Below are positions 8,064-16,145 of a stretch of DNA of 64,000 nucleotides, piece after piece (position 1 is the stretch's first letter; the number at the start of each line of letters is the position of its first letter). Both the position numbers and the translations under genes were made by a program. Source of the DNA: Clostridia bacterium. Its GTDB lineage: Bacteria > Bacillota > Clostridia > Oscillospirales > CAG-272. The DNA lies in NCBI GenBank assembly GCA_017446155.1, contig JAFSRI010000053.1, forward strand, positions 1 through 64,000. Reading direction: 5' to 3'. The notes under the pieces were generated by a model. That model did not search any database and was not told the DNA's origin. It worked only from the letters and a program-made list of their open reading frames with translations.

Positions 8064-9010
8064 AAAAATATATAGGCGTTGACATCGGCGGCACGAAATG
8101 CTCGGTCGTGCTGGCGGATGAAGAAATGAAAATACTGAAAAAAGAAAAGTTCCCGACCGAAGCCTTGAATTGCACGATAGAGAAGATAATATCAATCGTG
8201 GCCGATTTTGCAAAAGGCGGTGACATTATTGCAGCCGGAATAAGCTGCGGCGGACCGCTTGACGAGAAAAACGGCATTATTCTTTCTCCCCCGAATTTGC
8301 CCGGCTGGGATAGCGTTTGCATAACAGACGCCGTTTCATCGGCGGCAAATGCCACGGCATATCTGAAAAATGACGCTGACGCATGCGCCTTTGCAGAGTG
8401 GAAATTCGGCGCGGGGAAAGGTGCCGCCAACATGATATTTCTCACGTTTGGTACGGGCATGGGTGCGGGGCTTATTCTTAACGGTCGCCTTTACCGCGGA
8501 GCTTGCGGCATGGCGGGCGAGGTGGGACACATACGCCTTGAAAAAGACGGACCTGTCGGATATGGAAAGGCAGGCTCGTTTGAGGGCTTTTGCAGCGGAG
8601 GCGGTATTAAACGAACGGCTGAGGCGATTATACGGGAAAAACTGTCGCGCGGTGAGTGCGTGCCATATTGCAGAACGGCGGACGAGATAAATTTGCTCGA
8701 CGCAAAGTTTTTATGTGAACAGGCGCGAAAAGGCGATAAGACCGCGCTTGAAATACTTGAAAAATGCGGGGAAAAACTCGGGTATGCGCTCTCGATGCTG
8801 ATCGACATTCTCAATCCGGAAAAAATCGTCATAGGCAGCATTTATGCAAGGAGCGGAGATCTGTTGGAGCACAGCATGAGGCGAACTCTCGAAGCGGAGG
8901 CGCTTGGGGAATCGCTTGACGCATGTGAAATTTTGCCCGCATCGCTCGGTGACGATATAGGTGATTACGCCGCGCTTTGCACGGCAAAATTTGCGGAAGA
9001 GATGAAATAA
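8060..9010 (+). CDS. ROK family sugar kinase/regulator-like protein without the zinc motif
   Basis: N-terminal phosphate-binding loop KYIGVDIGGTKCS (DIGGTK ~8-13), GISCGGPLD, FLTFGTGMGAGLI and GEVGHIRLE are clear ROK/ASKHA signatures; the family includes glucokinase and N-acetyl-sugar kinases. The usual ROK zinc site CXCGXXGCXE is replaced by a stretch of GYGKAGSFEGF, so the zinc-binding cysteines are missing; a Cys shortly after (FCSGGG) does not restore it. No DNA-binding domain is present, so a kinase is more likely than a repressor. ATG 8060 overlaps the preceding stop as ATGA. Substrate is unknown. Confidence 0.85.
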   Translation: MKKYIGVDIGGTKCSVVLADEEMKILKKEKFPTEALNCTIEKIISIVADFAKGGDIIAAGISCGGPLDEKNGIILSPPNLPGWDSVCITDAVSSAANATAYLKNDADACAFAEWKFGAGKGAANMIFLTFGTGMGAGLILNGRLYRGACGMAGEVGHIRLEKDGPVGYGKAGSFEGFCSGGGIKRTAEAIIREKLSRGECVPYCRTADEINLLDAKFLCEQARKGDKTALEILEKCGEKLGYALSMLIDILNPEKIVIGSIYARSGDLLEHSMRRTLEAEALGESLDACEILPASLGDDIGDYAALCTAKFAEEMK

Positions 9011-9016
9011 AAAAGC

Positions 9017-9050
9017 AAAAGATCCGAAGTTTTCTTCGGATCTTTTGTCT
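9017..9050. terminator. Bidirectional terminator between ROK gene and dpaB
   Basis: Perfect 13-bp stem AAAAGATCCGAAG/CTTCGGATCTTTT (9017-9029 with 9034-9046), loop TTTT. It has a T run on either strand and lies between convergent genes. Confidence 0.92.
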
Positions 9051-9072
9051 TTTATATTATCCCGCAGGGATT

Positions 9073-9633
9073 TTAGATAAACGTCGGCTGTATTTGCCTG
9101 CCGGCAAAGGCAGCCATCATTGTGTTTTTGAGCTGTGAAAAATCGCACACAAGCGACGACGGCTTCATTTCGGGATCGTCTTGTCTGAGCGGTACAAAAT
9201 ATACGTTTTTCCGTGACAAGAGTGTGCCGATATTCTTTAAGTTTGAGGAAAGCGCGTCGTTTGTGGCAAGCGCAATGACGACAGGTCGGTTTGCGCGCAG
9301 TTGCGCCTTTGCCGCCATTGTAACTGACGTGTCGGTAATACCGGCGGCTATTTTAGCTAACGTATTGCCGGTGTATGGCGCGATAACGAGCATATCGAGG
9401 TTTAAAGTCGGACCTATCGGTTCGGCGTCCACTATCGTATGGACTATATCCTTGCCGCAAATTTCTTTTACGGACTTTTTAAGCGTTTCGGCATCTCCGA
9501 AACGCGTGTCGGTTGTATAGACGTTCTCGCTCATTACGGGAAGAATGTCGTTGCCCTCGGCGGCAAGAGATTTTAAGATTTTAAGCGATTTCGATATTGT
9601 GCAGAACGAGCCGCAAAAACAGTAACCTATCAT
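9073..9633 (-). CDS. dpaB: Dipicolinate synthase subunit B
   Basis: With DpaA it converts dihydroxy-tetrahydrodipicolinate into dipicolinic acid in the mother cell, for loading into the spore core. The protein (186 residues) is a flavoprotein-like fold: MIGYCFCGSFCTISKSL at the N-terminus, PVMSEN, IAPYTGNTLAKIAAGITD and RPVVIALATNDALS. Its ATG overlaps the dpaA stop by four bases (ATGA type), so the pair is a translationally coupled operon. Also known as spoVFB. Its presence marks the host as a spore former. Confidence 0.95.
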   Translation of the reverse strand: MIGYCFCGSFCTISKSLKILKSLAAEGNDILPVMSENVYTTDTRFGDAETLKKSVKEICGKDIVHTIVDAEPIGPTLNLDMLVIAPYTGNTLAKIAAGITDTSVTMAAKAQLRANRPVVIALATNDALSSNLKNIGTLLSRKNVYFVPLRQDDPEMKPSSLVCDFSQLKNTMMAAFAGRQIQPTFI

Positions 9634-10502
9634 TTTATTATCTCCTCGGAAATAAGTATATTTTCGATAGTTTCGGCAATTATCATGCCGGCGGAATCGG
9701 GGGCTACTCTGCCGGGAAGCGACAGAGCGCTGATACAGCGTATACCTCGTTTTTCGGCAGCGCCGACGTCAACTCCGCCCGGGGATGAGGCGAGATCGAC
9801 GATAAGCGCGTCGCGACTAAGCGAGTTTATCACGCTTTCGTCGATAAGCACCGCCGGCACGGTGTTGAATACGCATGTAAACCCATGCGCCGAGGTCGCC
9901 AGCTTTTCCGTATCTTCCGCTTTGCATCCGTCAACCTTTGCCCATGCGCGCGCCTCTGCTCTTCTTGCAAAGACCGTCACATTTGCGCCGAGAGCATTTA
10001 ATGTTGCCGCAAGCACGCGCCCGACTTTTCCGTAGCCCACAACGGCGCATTCCATGCCGAAAACGGTTGTGGGAAGTTCCCTCATCGCTATTTCAACTGC
10101 GCCCTCCGCCGTCGGCACGGCGTTGAGGATAGACAGCTCCTCACGGCCGTAATAATCTATCATTTTAATATTATGTGCCTCGGCACACTTATATGCTTTC
10201 CCGTCGAATTTTCCGCCGAGAATAATCGCCTCCCCGGAATTATCAACGACGTATTCAAGCGTAATATCTTCTTTTGTCATCGGTGCGTTTATCTTGCCGT
10301 CGCGCGCATAAGGCAGCGGCAAAACGACGCATTGCACGCCGAAAAGCGCCTCTTTCAATGTCGGTGGCTGATAAATTCCGTTTGGAATAAGGCATCCGTC
10401 AAATCCGTAAACTTGAACGGTGTTGCCTTTTGTGTGAAGCGCTTTCGCCGATGAAAGCTGACGCATATCCCCGCCGACAAATGTTATTTGTATATTGTTC
10501 AT
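9630..10502 (-). CDS. dpaA: Dipicolinate synthase subunit A
   Basis: NAD(P)-binding dehydrogenase-like subunit of dipicolinate synthase (spoVFA). Visible: an N-terminal domain VGGDMRQLSSAKAL, then a Rossmann domain with VVGYGKVGRVLAATLNALGANVTVFAR in the C-terminal half and VDLASSPGGVD. 290 residues, as usual. ATG 10502 follows AAAGGAAACACAAA. Upstream are a 5' hairpin and a sigma-K/E-like -10 element. The coupled dpaB follows. Confidence 0.95.
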   Translation of the reverse strand: MNNIQITFVGGDMRQLSSAKALHTKGNTVQVYGFDGCLIPNGIYQPPTLKEALFGVQCVVLPLPYARDGKINAPMTKEDITLEYVVDNSGEAIILGGKFDGKAYKCAEAHNIKMIDYYGREELSILNAVPTAEGAVEIAMRELPTTVFGMECAVVGYGKVGRVLAATLNALGANVTVFARRAEARAWAKVDGCKAEDTEKLATSAHGFTCVFNTVPAVLIDESVINSLSRDALIVDLASSPGGVDVGAAEKRGIRCISALSLPGRVAPDSAGMIIAETIENILISEEIIK

Positions 10503-10525
10503 TTTGTGTTTCCTTTCGTTTTATG

Positions 10526-10554
10526 GCGGAAAGTTTCCGCTGATATATTTTATG
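10526..10554 (-). promoter_or_regulatory. Possible sporulation promoter -10 and 5' hairpin of dpaAB
   Basis: On the minus strand CATAAAATA (10554-10546) matches the CATANNNTA -10 of sigma-K promoters; I see no good -35 at the required distance, so this is tentative. Directly downstream, at about the predicted transcript start, is a perfect hairpin GCGGAAA/TTTCCGC (10526-10540) that could stabilise the mRNA 5' end. Confidence 0.4.
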
Positions 10555-10595
10555 CCGGAATGGTCGTATGCGCGAGTATGGCGACGAAAAGAAAA

Positions 10596-10620
10596 AAAGC
10601 AACGCTCAATGCGTTGCTTT
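10596..10620 (-). terminator. Terminator of the coiled-coil protein gene
   Basis: Perfect 10-bp stem AAAGCAACGC/GCGTTGCTTT (10596-10605 with 10611-10620), loop TCAAT. Read on the minus strand it is followed by a T-rich tract and lies 18 bases after the stop of the gene at 10638-11201. Confidence 0.88.
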
Positions 10621-10637
10621 ATGTAAAATATAGTTGC

Positions 10638-11201
10638 TTATTCGCCGTATTTTTCAACGTAATCTTCGGCCTCTGCCGTTGCTTCAAGTATCGTAAGCTC
10701 CGCTTCCAGCGCCATCGCAAGTGCCATCTGCTGGCAGCTTTCTGCATAGACCAAAAGGTCTGCAATGTGCTGTTCCTGTTTTGCTTTGTCGCGCTCTGTC
10801 TTTTTTTCATTCAGCTTTGCTTTTGCGGCGTTTATGCTCATTTGCATTTTAAGCAGGGCAGAGTTGAGTTTGCTTTGTCCGCGCTCTTTTACGAGTCTGA
10901 AATTCTCTTTTGCGGCGTTTAAATCGCCCTGCATAATGTCAGCTTCCGTATCGATTTCCTCAGCTACCGATTTTTCAGTTTTGTCGAGAAATTCATTGGC
11001 TTTTTCAATATCTTCATCGATTTGTTTGTCCACCGCTTTGTCGAGCATATCTATCTCGCGGTCGAGTTGTTCAATATCCGCTTTAAGCTCCTCTTTCTTC
11101 ATTTGATGAGCTTTCTTTGCCGTATCGGCGGCTTCGCTTATCTTCTTGTTGAGCTCATCCATTTTCTGTTGTGTAAGCGCAAGTCTTTCCTTAAAATCCA
11201 T
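10638..11201 (-). CDS. Coiled-coil protein of unknown function
   Basis: 187 residues, almost entirely predicted helix rich in Lys, Glu, Ala and Gln with heptad-like patterns (for example KADIEQLDREIDMLDKAVDK). There is no signal peptide and no membrane segment; a C-terminal helix rich in Ala, Leu and Met (CQQMALAMALEAELTILEA) may be a packing or oligomerisation surface. It resembles PspA/IM30-like or generic coiled-coil scaffolds only in composition, and I do not assign it to that family. ATG 11201 follows AAAAAGGAGCGATC. It is monocistronic, with its own terminator at 10596-10620. Confidence 0.75.
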   Translation of the reverse strand: MDFKERLALTQQKMDELNKKISEAADTAKKAHQMKKEELKADIEQLDREIDMLDKAVDKQIDEDIEKANEFLDKTEKSVAEEIDTEADIMQGDLNAAKENFRLVKERGQSKLNSALLKMQMSINAAKAKLNEKKTERDKAKQEQHIADLLVYAESCQQMALAMALEAELTILEATAEAEDYVEKYGE

Positions 11202-11414
11202 AATGATCGCTCCTTTTTATATTTTTCCGACCTTTGCCGGTTCGTATATATTATATTACCGATGCTGCCTTAATTCAAGGGTAAATTGCTTTTTTGCGTA
11301 ATTTTTATTGCAAAAAGTAATAAATAATCAATAAAATTTAATGCGGGTTTGCATCCGGCGGGTGCCGAAAAGACTGCGTTGTGTTACAAAAATATTTCAT
11401 GTTAATATATTGTA

Positions 11415-11442
11415 TTGACAAATTTTGATATTTTGATATAAT
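11415..11442 (+). promoter_or_regulatory. Sigma-A promoter of the ABC exporter leader
   Basis: TTGACA (11415-11420), 16-base spacer, TATAAT (11437-11442) preceded by TGA. The predicted start is near 11449, giving a leader of about 200 nt before the first ABC gene. Confidence 0.88.
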
Positions 11443-11492
11443 TATAACGTTAGAATTTTCCGACAAATAAAAAAAGAAAGGGAGGTGCAATC

Positions 11493-11570
11493 ATGAAAAA
11501 ATACGAAAAAACGGAAAACCGATCGGGAATAAGATTCACTGCGCCTCGCTTTGATTTTAAGACGCTTTGA
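11493..11570 (+). CDS. 25-codon leader ORF upstream of ABC exporter
   Basis: ATG 11493 to TGA 11570, with a very strong binding site GGGAGGTG (11480-11487) six bases... from its start region, so it is almost surely translated. The peptide starts MKKYEKTEN and ends RFDFKTL; it is basic and aromatic, with no signal peptide and no Cys. It lies 44 nt after the predicted transcript start and 14 nt before a terminator-like hairpin. Codons 9-12 (11519-11527) and 17-18 (11541-11545) are complementary to the left arm of that hairpin. I read it as a regulatory leader peptide like bmrB of Bacillus subtilis. A small secreted or modified peptide cannot be excluded. Confidence 0.7.
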   Translation: MKKYEKTENRSGIRFTAPRFDFKTL

Positions 11571-11583
11571 TATTCGTGCTTTT

Positions 11584-11616
11584 ACGGCGCGCCCGATCGG
11601 GTGCGCCGTTTATTGT
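11584..11616 (+). terminator. Attenuator-like hairpin between leader ORF and ABC genes
   Basis: Stem ACGGCGC-G-CCC / GGG-T-GCGCCGT (11584-11594 with 11599-11609, one G-U pair) closing on GATC, followed by the T-rich tract TTATTGTTTGTT. It would stop transcription before the ABC exporter. CCCGATCGG at 11592-11600 and GGCGC at 11586-11590 can instead pair with CCGATCGGG (11519-11527) and GCGCC (11541-11545) in the leader ORF, giving a nested antiterminator. Confidence 0.75.
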
Positions 11617-11646
11617 TTGTTAGTTATTTCTTTTCAAAGGTGGATT

Positions 11647-13482
11647 ATGACAAAAGAAGAAAAAGTGATAAAAAGAAAAAATAAATCAAGACGGTTGAAA
11701 CTGGTGTGGAGCTTTATGCGTGGGTCTAAGGCGTTTTTTATAATAAGTATCATCTCTGCGCTTATATCCGCTCTTATCGACGTTATCAACCCTCAGGTGA
11801 TAAGCGTCACCGTCGATAACGTGATAGGAACAGAAGAAGCAGATATACCGGCATTTGTCACGGAATGGATAAATGCCGCGGGCGGTTTCGGGTTTTTCAA
11901 AGATAGGCTTTATATTGTCGGCGGGATCATAATTCTGCTTGCGGCGATAGCGGTCGTCTTTCAATATTGCAACCGCGTGTTCAATACAAAAGGTGCCGAA
12001 ACACTTGTAAAAACCATGCGCGACAGCATTTTCTCTCATATCGAGCGTCTGCCGTTTTCATGGCATATGAAAAACCAGACGGGCGATATAATTCAGCGGT
12101 GCACGTCAGACGTTGACACTGTAAAGCGCTTCCTTTCCGAGCAGCTGACATCGCTTTTGAGAACGTTGATAATGCTTGTGCTGTCGATATATATGATGTT
12201 TTCGATGAATGTAAAAATGGCGCTTATCGCATGTGCGTTCATGCCTGTCGTAATTATCTTTTCCGTAATATTCAACATGAAAGTCGAAAAACAATTCACC
12301 GTTTGCGATGAAAACGAGGGGATACTTTCCGCCATGGCGCAGGAAAACCTGACGGGCGTTCGCGTCGTTCGTGCGTTTGGCCGCGAGAGATATGAAAGGG
12401 AAAAATTCAACAAGCAAAACGAAAAATACACAGGACTTTGGATAAGACTCCATCGTATGTTTGCGCTTTATTGGAGCGCGACCGACCTTGTTGTAGCCAT
12501 ACAGGTTATGTTTATCGTAATAATCGGCGCTATAATGTGTGTAAACGGCGAAATGACAGCCGGAAAATACATAGCGTTCATCTCATATAACGCGATGCTC
12601 GTGTGGCCGATAAGACAGCTGGGAAGGATGATCTCAGAAATGAGCAAAGCAGGGGTGTCGCTTGGAAGAATAGACGAGATAATGTCAGCCGAGGAAGAAC
12701 ATGACAAGCCGGGTGCTATTAAGCCGGATATGAATGGAGATATAAGGTTTGAGCACGTCACCTTCAACTACGACGGTTGCCCCGTGATACTTGACGACAT
12801 AGATTTTGAGATAAAAGTCGGTACGACTCTCGGCATACTCGGTGGTACGGGTTCGGGCAAATCGACGCTTATGTATCTGCTCAATCGCCTGTATGACATA
12901 CCCGAAGGCAACGGAAGGATAACTGTGGGCGGCGTGGATATAGCCGATATGAATGCCGCGTGGGTGAGGGAACACGTCGGAATGGTGTTGCAAGAACCGT
13001 TCCTTTTCTCACGTTCGATAGCCGAAAACATAGGTATCGCAAAAGATGATGCGACACTCTTAGAAATACGTCAGGCGGCGCGGATAGCTTGCCTTGACGA
13101 AACGATAGGGAGCTTTTCAAAAGGATACGACACGTTCGTTGGCGAGCGCGGCGTAACTCTTTCGGGCGGGCAAAAACAGCGTGCCGCAATAGCAAGGCTT
13201 GTCATGCAAAAGACGCCGATCATGGTGTTTGACGATTCGCTTTCGGCTGTGGACACGGAAACCGACAGCAAGATAAGGTGCGCACTTAAAGAAACGTCGG
13301 CACAAAGCACGGTGATACTCATTTCACACAGAATAACGACGCTTATGCACGCCGAAAAGATAATCGTGCTCGACCACGGCAAAATTGCCGAAGAGGGCAC
13401 ACACGAAGAACTGATAAAGCTCGGCGGAATATACAAAAAGATTTACGATATTCAAAGCATGGGCGCTGAGGAGGCGGTTTGA
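11647..13482 (+). CDS. ABC exporter half-transporter with degenerate catalytic site (BmrC-like position)
   Basis: 611 residues: a six-helix exporter membrane domain (~25-330) and a nucleotide-binding domain. Walker A GGTGSGKST (399-407), Q-loop, signature LSGGQ (505-509), Walker B IMVFDD (525-530) and H-loop His ~561. The catalytic Glu after Walker B is Asp 530. Together with the next gene, whose signature is altered, this gives one degenerate and one active ATP site, as in heterodimeric multidrug exporters such as BmrCD and TM287/288. ATG 11647 is chosen because AAAGGTGG lies just before it; upstream in-frame codons fall inside the hairpin region. Substrate is inferred only from family (drugs, lipids or peptides). 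Confidence 0.9.
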   Translation: MTKEEKVIKRKNKSRRLKLVWSFMRGSKAFFIISIISALISALIDVINPQVISVTVDNVIGTEEADIPAFVTEWINAAGGFGFFKDRLYIVGGIIILLAAIAVVFQYCNRVFNTKGAETLVKTMRDSIFSHIERLPFSWHMKNQTGDIIQRCTSDVDTVKRFLSEQLTSLLRTLIMLVLSIYMMFSMNVKMALIACAFMPVVIIFSVIFNMKVEKQFTVCDENEGILSAMAQENLTGVRVVRAFGRERYEREKFNKQNEKYTGLWIRLHRMFALYWSATDLVVAIQVMFIVIIGAIMCVNGEMTAGKYIAFISYNAMLVWPIRQLGRMISEMSKAGVSLGRIDEIMSAEEEHDKPGAIKPDMNGDIRFEHVTFNYDGCPVILDDIDFEIKVGTTLGILGGTGSGKSTLMYLLNRLYDIPEGNGRITVGGVDIADMNAAWVREHVGMVLQEPFLFSRSIAENIGIAKDDATLLEIRQAARIACLDETIGSFSKGYDTFVGERGVTLSGGQKQRAAIARLVMQKTPIMVFDDSLSAVDTETDSKIRCALKETSAQSTVILISHRITTLMHAEKIIVLDHGKIAEEGTHEELIKLGGIYKKIYDIQSMGAEEAV

Positions 13483-13483
13483 T

Positions 13484-15313
13484 ATGAACGATACGCAAAC
13501 AAAAAAACAATATACCGCTCTCCCGTTCTTCGGCTTGGGAAAACTGATAAAATACATAAAAAAATATAAGTGGACGCTCGTCGTGATGATCGTTTGCGGA
13601 GTGGCGGGCTCGGTGGGGGATACTGTCATCCCGCTGTTTCAAAGATACGCTTTAAACCACATAACGGACGGGGTGCTTATAAATACTCTGGGCGGATTTA
13701 TCGCGCTGTATATTTTCACAATAGCGTTTAAGATCATCACCGACTTCACCGCAAGTTATCTCGCCGGCAAGGTGGAGCTTTCTATGCTGAGAGATCTCAG
13801 AACCCTCAGTTTCAACCATCTTCAAACGCTCTCGTTCTCTTATTTCAACCAAAACAGCGTGGGATATATCCACGCGCGTGTGATGAGCGACACTGCCCAT
13901 ATCGGCGAGCTTGTTTCGTGGAGCATGATGCAGGGCGTGTGGAACCTGACGTATCTCGTCGGGGCGCTTGTGGTAATGCTGAGGATAAATGCAAAACTTA
14001 CGCTGCTTATAATGACGATAATCCCGGTTATTACCGTATTGTTCGCTATCTTCCAGAAAGGACTTATCACAGCTAACAGACAGATAAGAGAGATAAACTC
14101 TCGCATTACCGGCAACTTCAACGAAGGCATCACGGGCGCGAAAACTATAAAAACGCTTGTGGTAGAAGACAAAATGCAAAAGAATTTCATTGACGACACG
14201 ACAAAAATGCGTAAAACCGCCGTTCGCGCAATGAGATACCGTTCGCTTCTTTCGTCTACTATCACGTTTTCATCGTCGCTTGCGCTTGCGATCGTGCTTT
14301 GGAAAGGCGGCAATCTCACCGTCGAGCGAGCGATGGAAATAGGCACGCTATCCGTGTTTATGTCATATGCGCTTGGCATAATGGAACCTATACGTTGGAT
14401 CGTGGATATGATTTCAGACCTTATCCGAGAGCAGGTGAACATTGAAAGATTGACAAACCTTCTCGACACAAAATCTGACGTTGCCGACTCGCCCGAGGTA
14501 ATTGAAAAATACGGCGACACATTTGAACCGAAAAAAGAAAATTGGGAAGAACTCAAAGGTGACATTGAGTTTAAAGACGTCACGTTCAAATATCCGGACG
14601 GCGACGAGTATATTCTCGAACACTTCAATTTGAAGATACCGCAAGGGTCAAACGTTGCCATCGTCGGTGAAACAGGCGCCGGAAAATCGACGCTTGTAAA
14701 CCTTGTATGTCGTTTTTTTGAGCCGACCGAGGGGCAGGTACTTATTGACGGTCGCGACGCGAGAGAACGCTCTCAACTTTGGCTTCACAGCAACATCGGC
14801 TATGTGTTGCAAACGCCGCATCTTTTCTCCGGAACGATAAGAGATAATCTCCTTTACGGAAATCCAAACGCGACGGAAGAGCAGATTTATGACGCGCTTA
14901 AACGTGTTTCTGCAATGGATATAATAGAGAAAGCCGAAAACGGGCTTGACACCGACGTGGGTGAGGGCGGCGACCTTCTGTCAACGGGAGAAAAACAGCT
15001 GATTTCATTTGCCAGAGCAATTATCGCCGACCCGAAAATTCTCGTGCTCGACGAGGCGACGGCGTCTGTTGACACGATAACCGAACAGAACATTCAACGG
15101 GCGATTGACAAGGTGATAGAGGGCAGAACGTCGCTTATGATAGCACATCGTCTGTCTACTGTTCGAGGCGCGGACGTAATCCTTTGCGTTCATGACGGGA
15201 AAATCGTTGAGCGTGGCACGCACAAAGAACTGCTCGCGCAGAAGGGCTATTATTACAACCTTTATACACGCCAATACGAAGAGGACGCAATGAAGTCCGT
15301 TTTCGATAGCTGA
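13484..15313 (+). CDS. ABC exporter half-transporter, partner subunit (BmrD-like position)
   Basis: 609 residues with a six-helix membrane domain and a nucleotide-binding domain: Walker A GETGAGKST (395-403), signature changed to LSTGE (499-503), canonical Walker B ILVLDE (519-524, catalytic Glu 524) and H-loop His 555. The pattern is complementary to the preceding protein: the Walker site here is intact and pairs with the intact LSGGQ of the partner, while this altered signature faces the partner's Asp-containing site. ATG 13484 begins one base after the preceding stop and uses the GAGGAGGCGG at the end of that gene, so the two are coupled. Confidence 0.93.
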   Translation: MNDTQTKKQYTALPFFGLGKLIKYIKKYKWTLVVMIVCGVAGSVGDTVIPLFQRYALNHITDGVLINTLGGFIALYIFTIAFKIITDFTASYLAGKVELSMLRDLRTLSFNHLQTLSFSYFNQNSVGYIHARVMSDTAHIGELVSWSMMQGVWNLTYLVGALVVMLRINAKLTLLIMTIIPVITVLFAIFQKGLITANRQIREINSRITGNFNEGITGAKTIKTLVVEDKMQKNFIDDTTKMRKTAVRAMRYRSLLSSTITFSSSLALAIVLWKGGNLTVERAMEIGTLSVFMSYALGIMEPIRWIVDMISDLIREQVNIERLTNLLDTKSDVADSPEVIEKYGDTFEPKKENWEELKGDIEFKDVTFKYPDGDEYILEHFNLKIPQGSNVAIVGETGAGKSTLVNLVCRFFEPTEGQVLIDGRDARERSQLWLHSNIGYVLQTPHLFSGTIRDNLLYGNPNATEEQIYDALKRVSAMDIIEKAENGLDTDVGEGGDLLSTGEKQLISFARAIIADPKILVLDEATASVDTITEQNIQRAIDKVIEGRTSLMIAHRLSTVRGADVILCVHDGKIVERGTHKELLAQKGYYYNLYTRQYEEDAMKSVFDS

Positions 15314-15325
15314 TATAAACCACGG

Positions 15326-15352
15326 GGCGCGGTTTTCCGCGCCGCGTTTGTT
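15326..15352 (+). terminator. Terminator of the ABC exporter operon
   Basis: Perfect 7-bp stem GGCGCGG/CCGCGCC (15326-15332 with 15337-15343), loop TTTT, followed by GCGTTTGTT. It begins 13 bases after the stop codon. Confidence 0.75.
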
Positions 15353-15370
15353 AAAAAAATGTTACGTTTA

Positions 15371-15399
15371 TTGACTTTATGCAAATAAAATGATATATT
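15371..15399 (+). promoter_or_regulatory. Sigma-A promoter of the PAP2 gene
   Basis: TTGACT (15371-15376), 17-base spacer, TATATT (15394-15399) preceded by TGA. The gene starts 33 bases downstream. Confidence 0.8.
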
Positions 15400-15431
15400 C
15401 ATATAAGTAAAAAAAGACATCGGAGGAAAAA

Positions 15432-16112
15432 ATGATTTCCCAACAGGTAAACGACAGACCGTTTAAATATAAACATTATAAGCATTTGTGGTTTTTGGTG
15501 ATAGCCATAGCATATTTAGTTGCATTTTTTGTGTTAGAGCGTTTCATACCAAACGACTACCCGCACGATAAAATGTTTCTTTCGCACATTCCGCTTGACG
15601 ACAAAATACCGTTCTTGCCGTGGATGATAATTTTTTATTTCGCATGGTATCCGGGGTTGCTCGCCGTAGGCGCTTATCTTATGGTACGTGACGTTGGTGG
15701 ATTTAAACGCTATATGACGTACGTGGGCGTTACTTTTTTTACGATGATTATCGTATGCGCACTTTTCCCGAATTACCAGGATATGCGCCCGGACATTACG
15801 GGAAACGAGAACGTTTTTACACGTATTTTAAAGGGAATATATACCGCGGATACATATACAAACGTTTTACCGAGCGGTCATGTTTTCGGATCATTTGCCA
15901 TTGCCATCGGCGTGTTTGAAAACAAAAACCTGCGCAAACACATTTGGCTTGATGTTATTACAATTATCGTCGCCGTACTTATAAGCGTTTCTACCGTGTT
16001 TGTAAAACAACATTCCATTCTCGACGGAATAGCATCCATACCGCTTTCGATAATGTGGTATTTTGTGGTGTATAAGTTGATTTTCAGAGAGAAGAAAGAG
16101 AAAACGGCATAA
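15432..16112 (+). CDS. PAP2-family membrane phosphatase-like protein
   Basis: 226 residues with about six membrane helices. The C-terminal half contains the type 2 phosphatidic acid phosphatase motifs LPSGHVFGSFA and STVFVKQHSILDGIAS (His and Asp of the catalytic site). The family removes phosphate from lipid phosphates such as undecaprenyl pyrophosphate or phosphatidate at the outer membrane face; the substrate here is not known. The classical first motif KXXXXXXRP is not clear. A single-gene unit with its own promoter (15371-15399), GGAGGA binding site and bidirectional terminator. Confidence 0.8.
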   Translation: MISQQVNDRPFKYKHYKHLWFLVIAIAYLVAFFVLERFIPNDYPHDKMFLSHIPLDDKIPFLPWMIIFYFAWYPGLLAVGAYLMVRDVGGFKRYMTYVGVTFFTMIIVCALFPNYQDMRPDITGNENVFTRILKGIYTADTYTNVLPSGHVFGSFAIAIGVFENKNLRKHIWLDVITIIVAVLISVSTVFVKQHSILDGIASIPLSIMWYFVVYKLIFREKKEKTA

Positions 16113-16115
16113 CAT

Positions 16116-16145
16116 AAAACGCACCCCGCGGGGTGCGTTTTGTTT
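16116..16145. terminator. Bidirectional terminator between PAP2 gene and sigma-factor gene
   Basis: Perfect stem AAAACGCACCCC/GGGGTGCGTTTT (16116-16127 with 16130-16141). It lies between the two convergent stop codons with T runs on both strands. Confidence 0.92.

Noticed and set aside
13840..14661. A 273-codon minus-strand frame
   Set aside because: Antisense to the second ABC subunit, low-complexity composition, no start signal.
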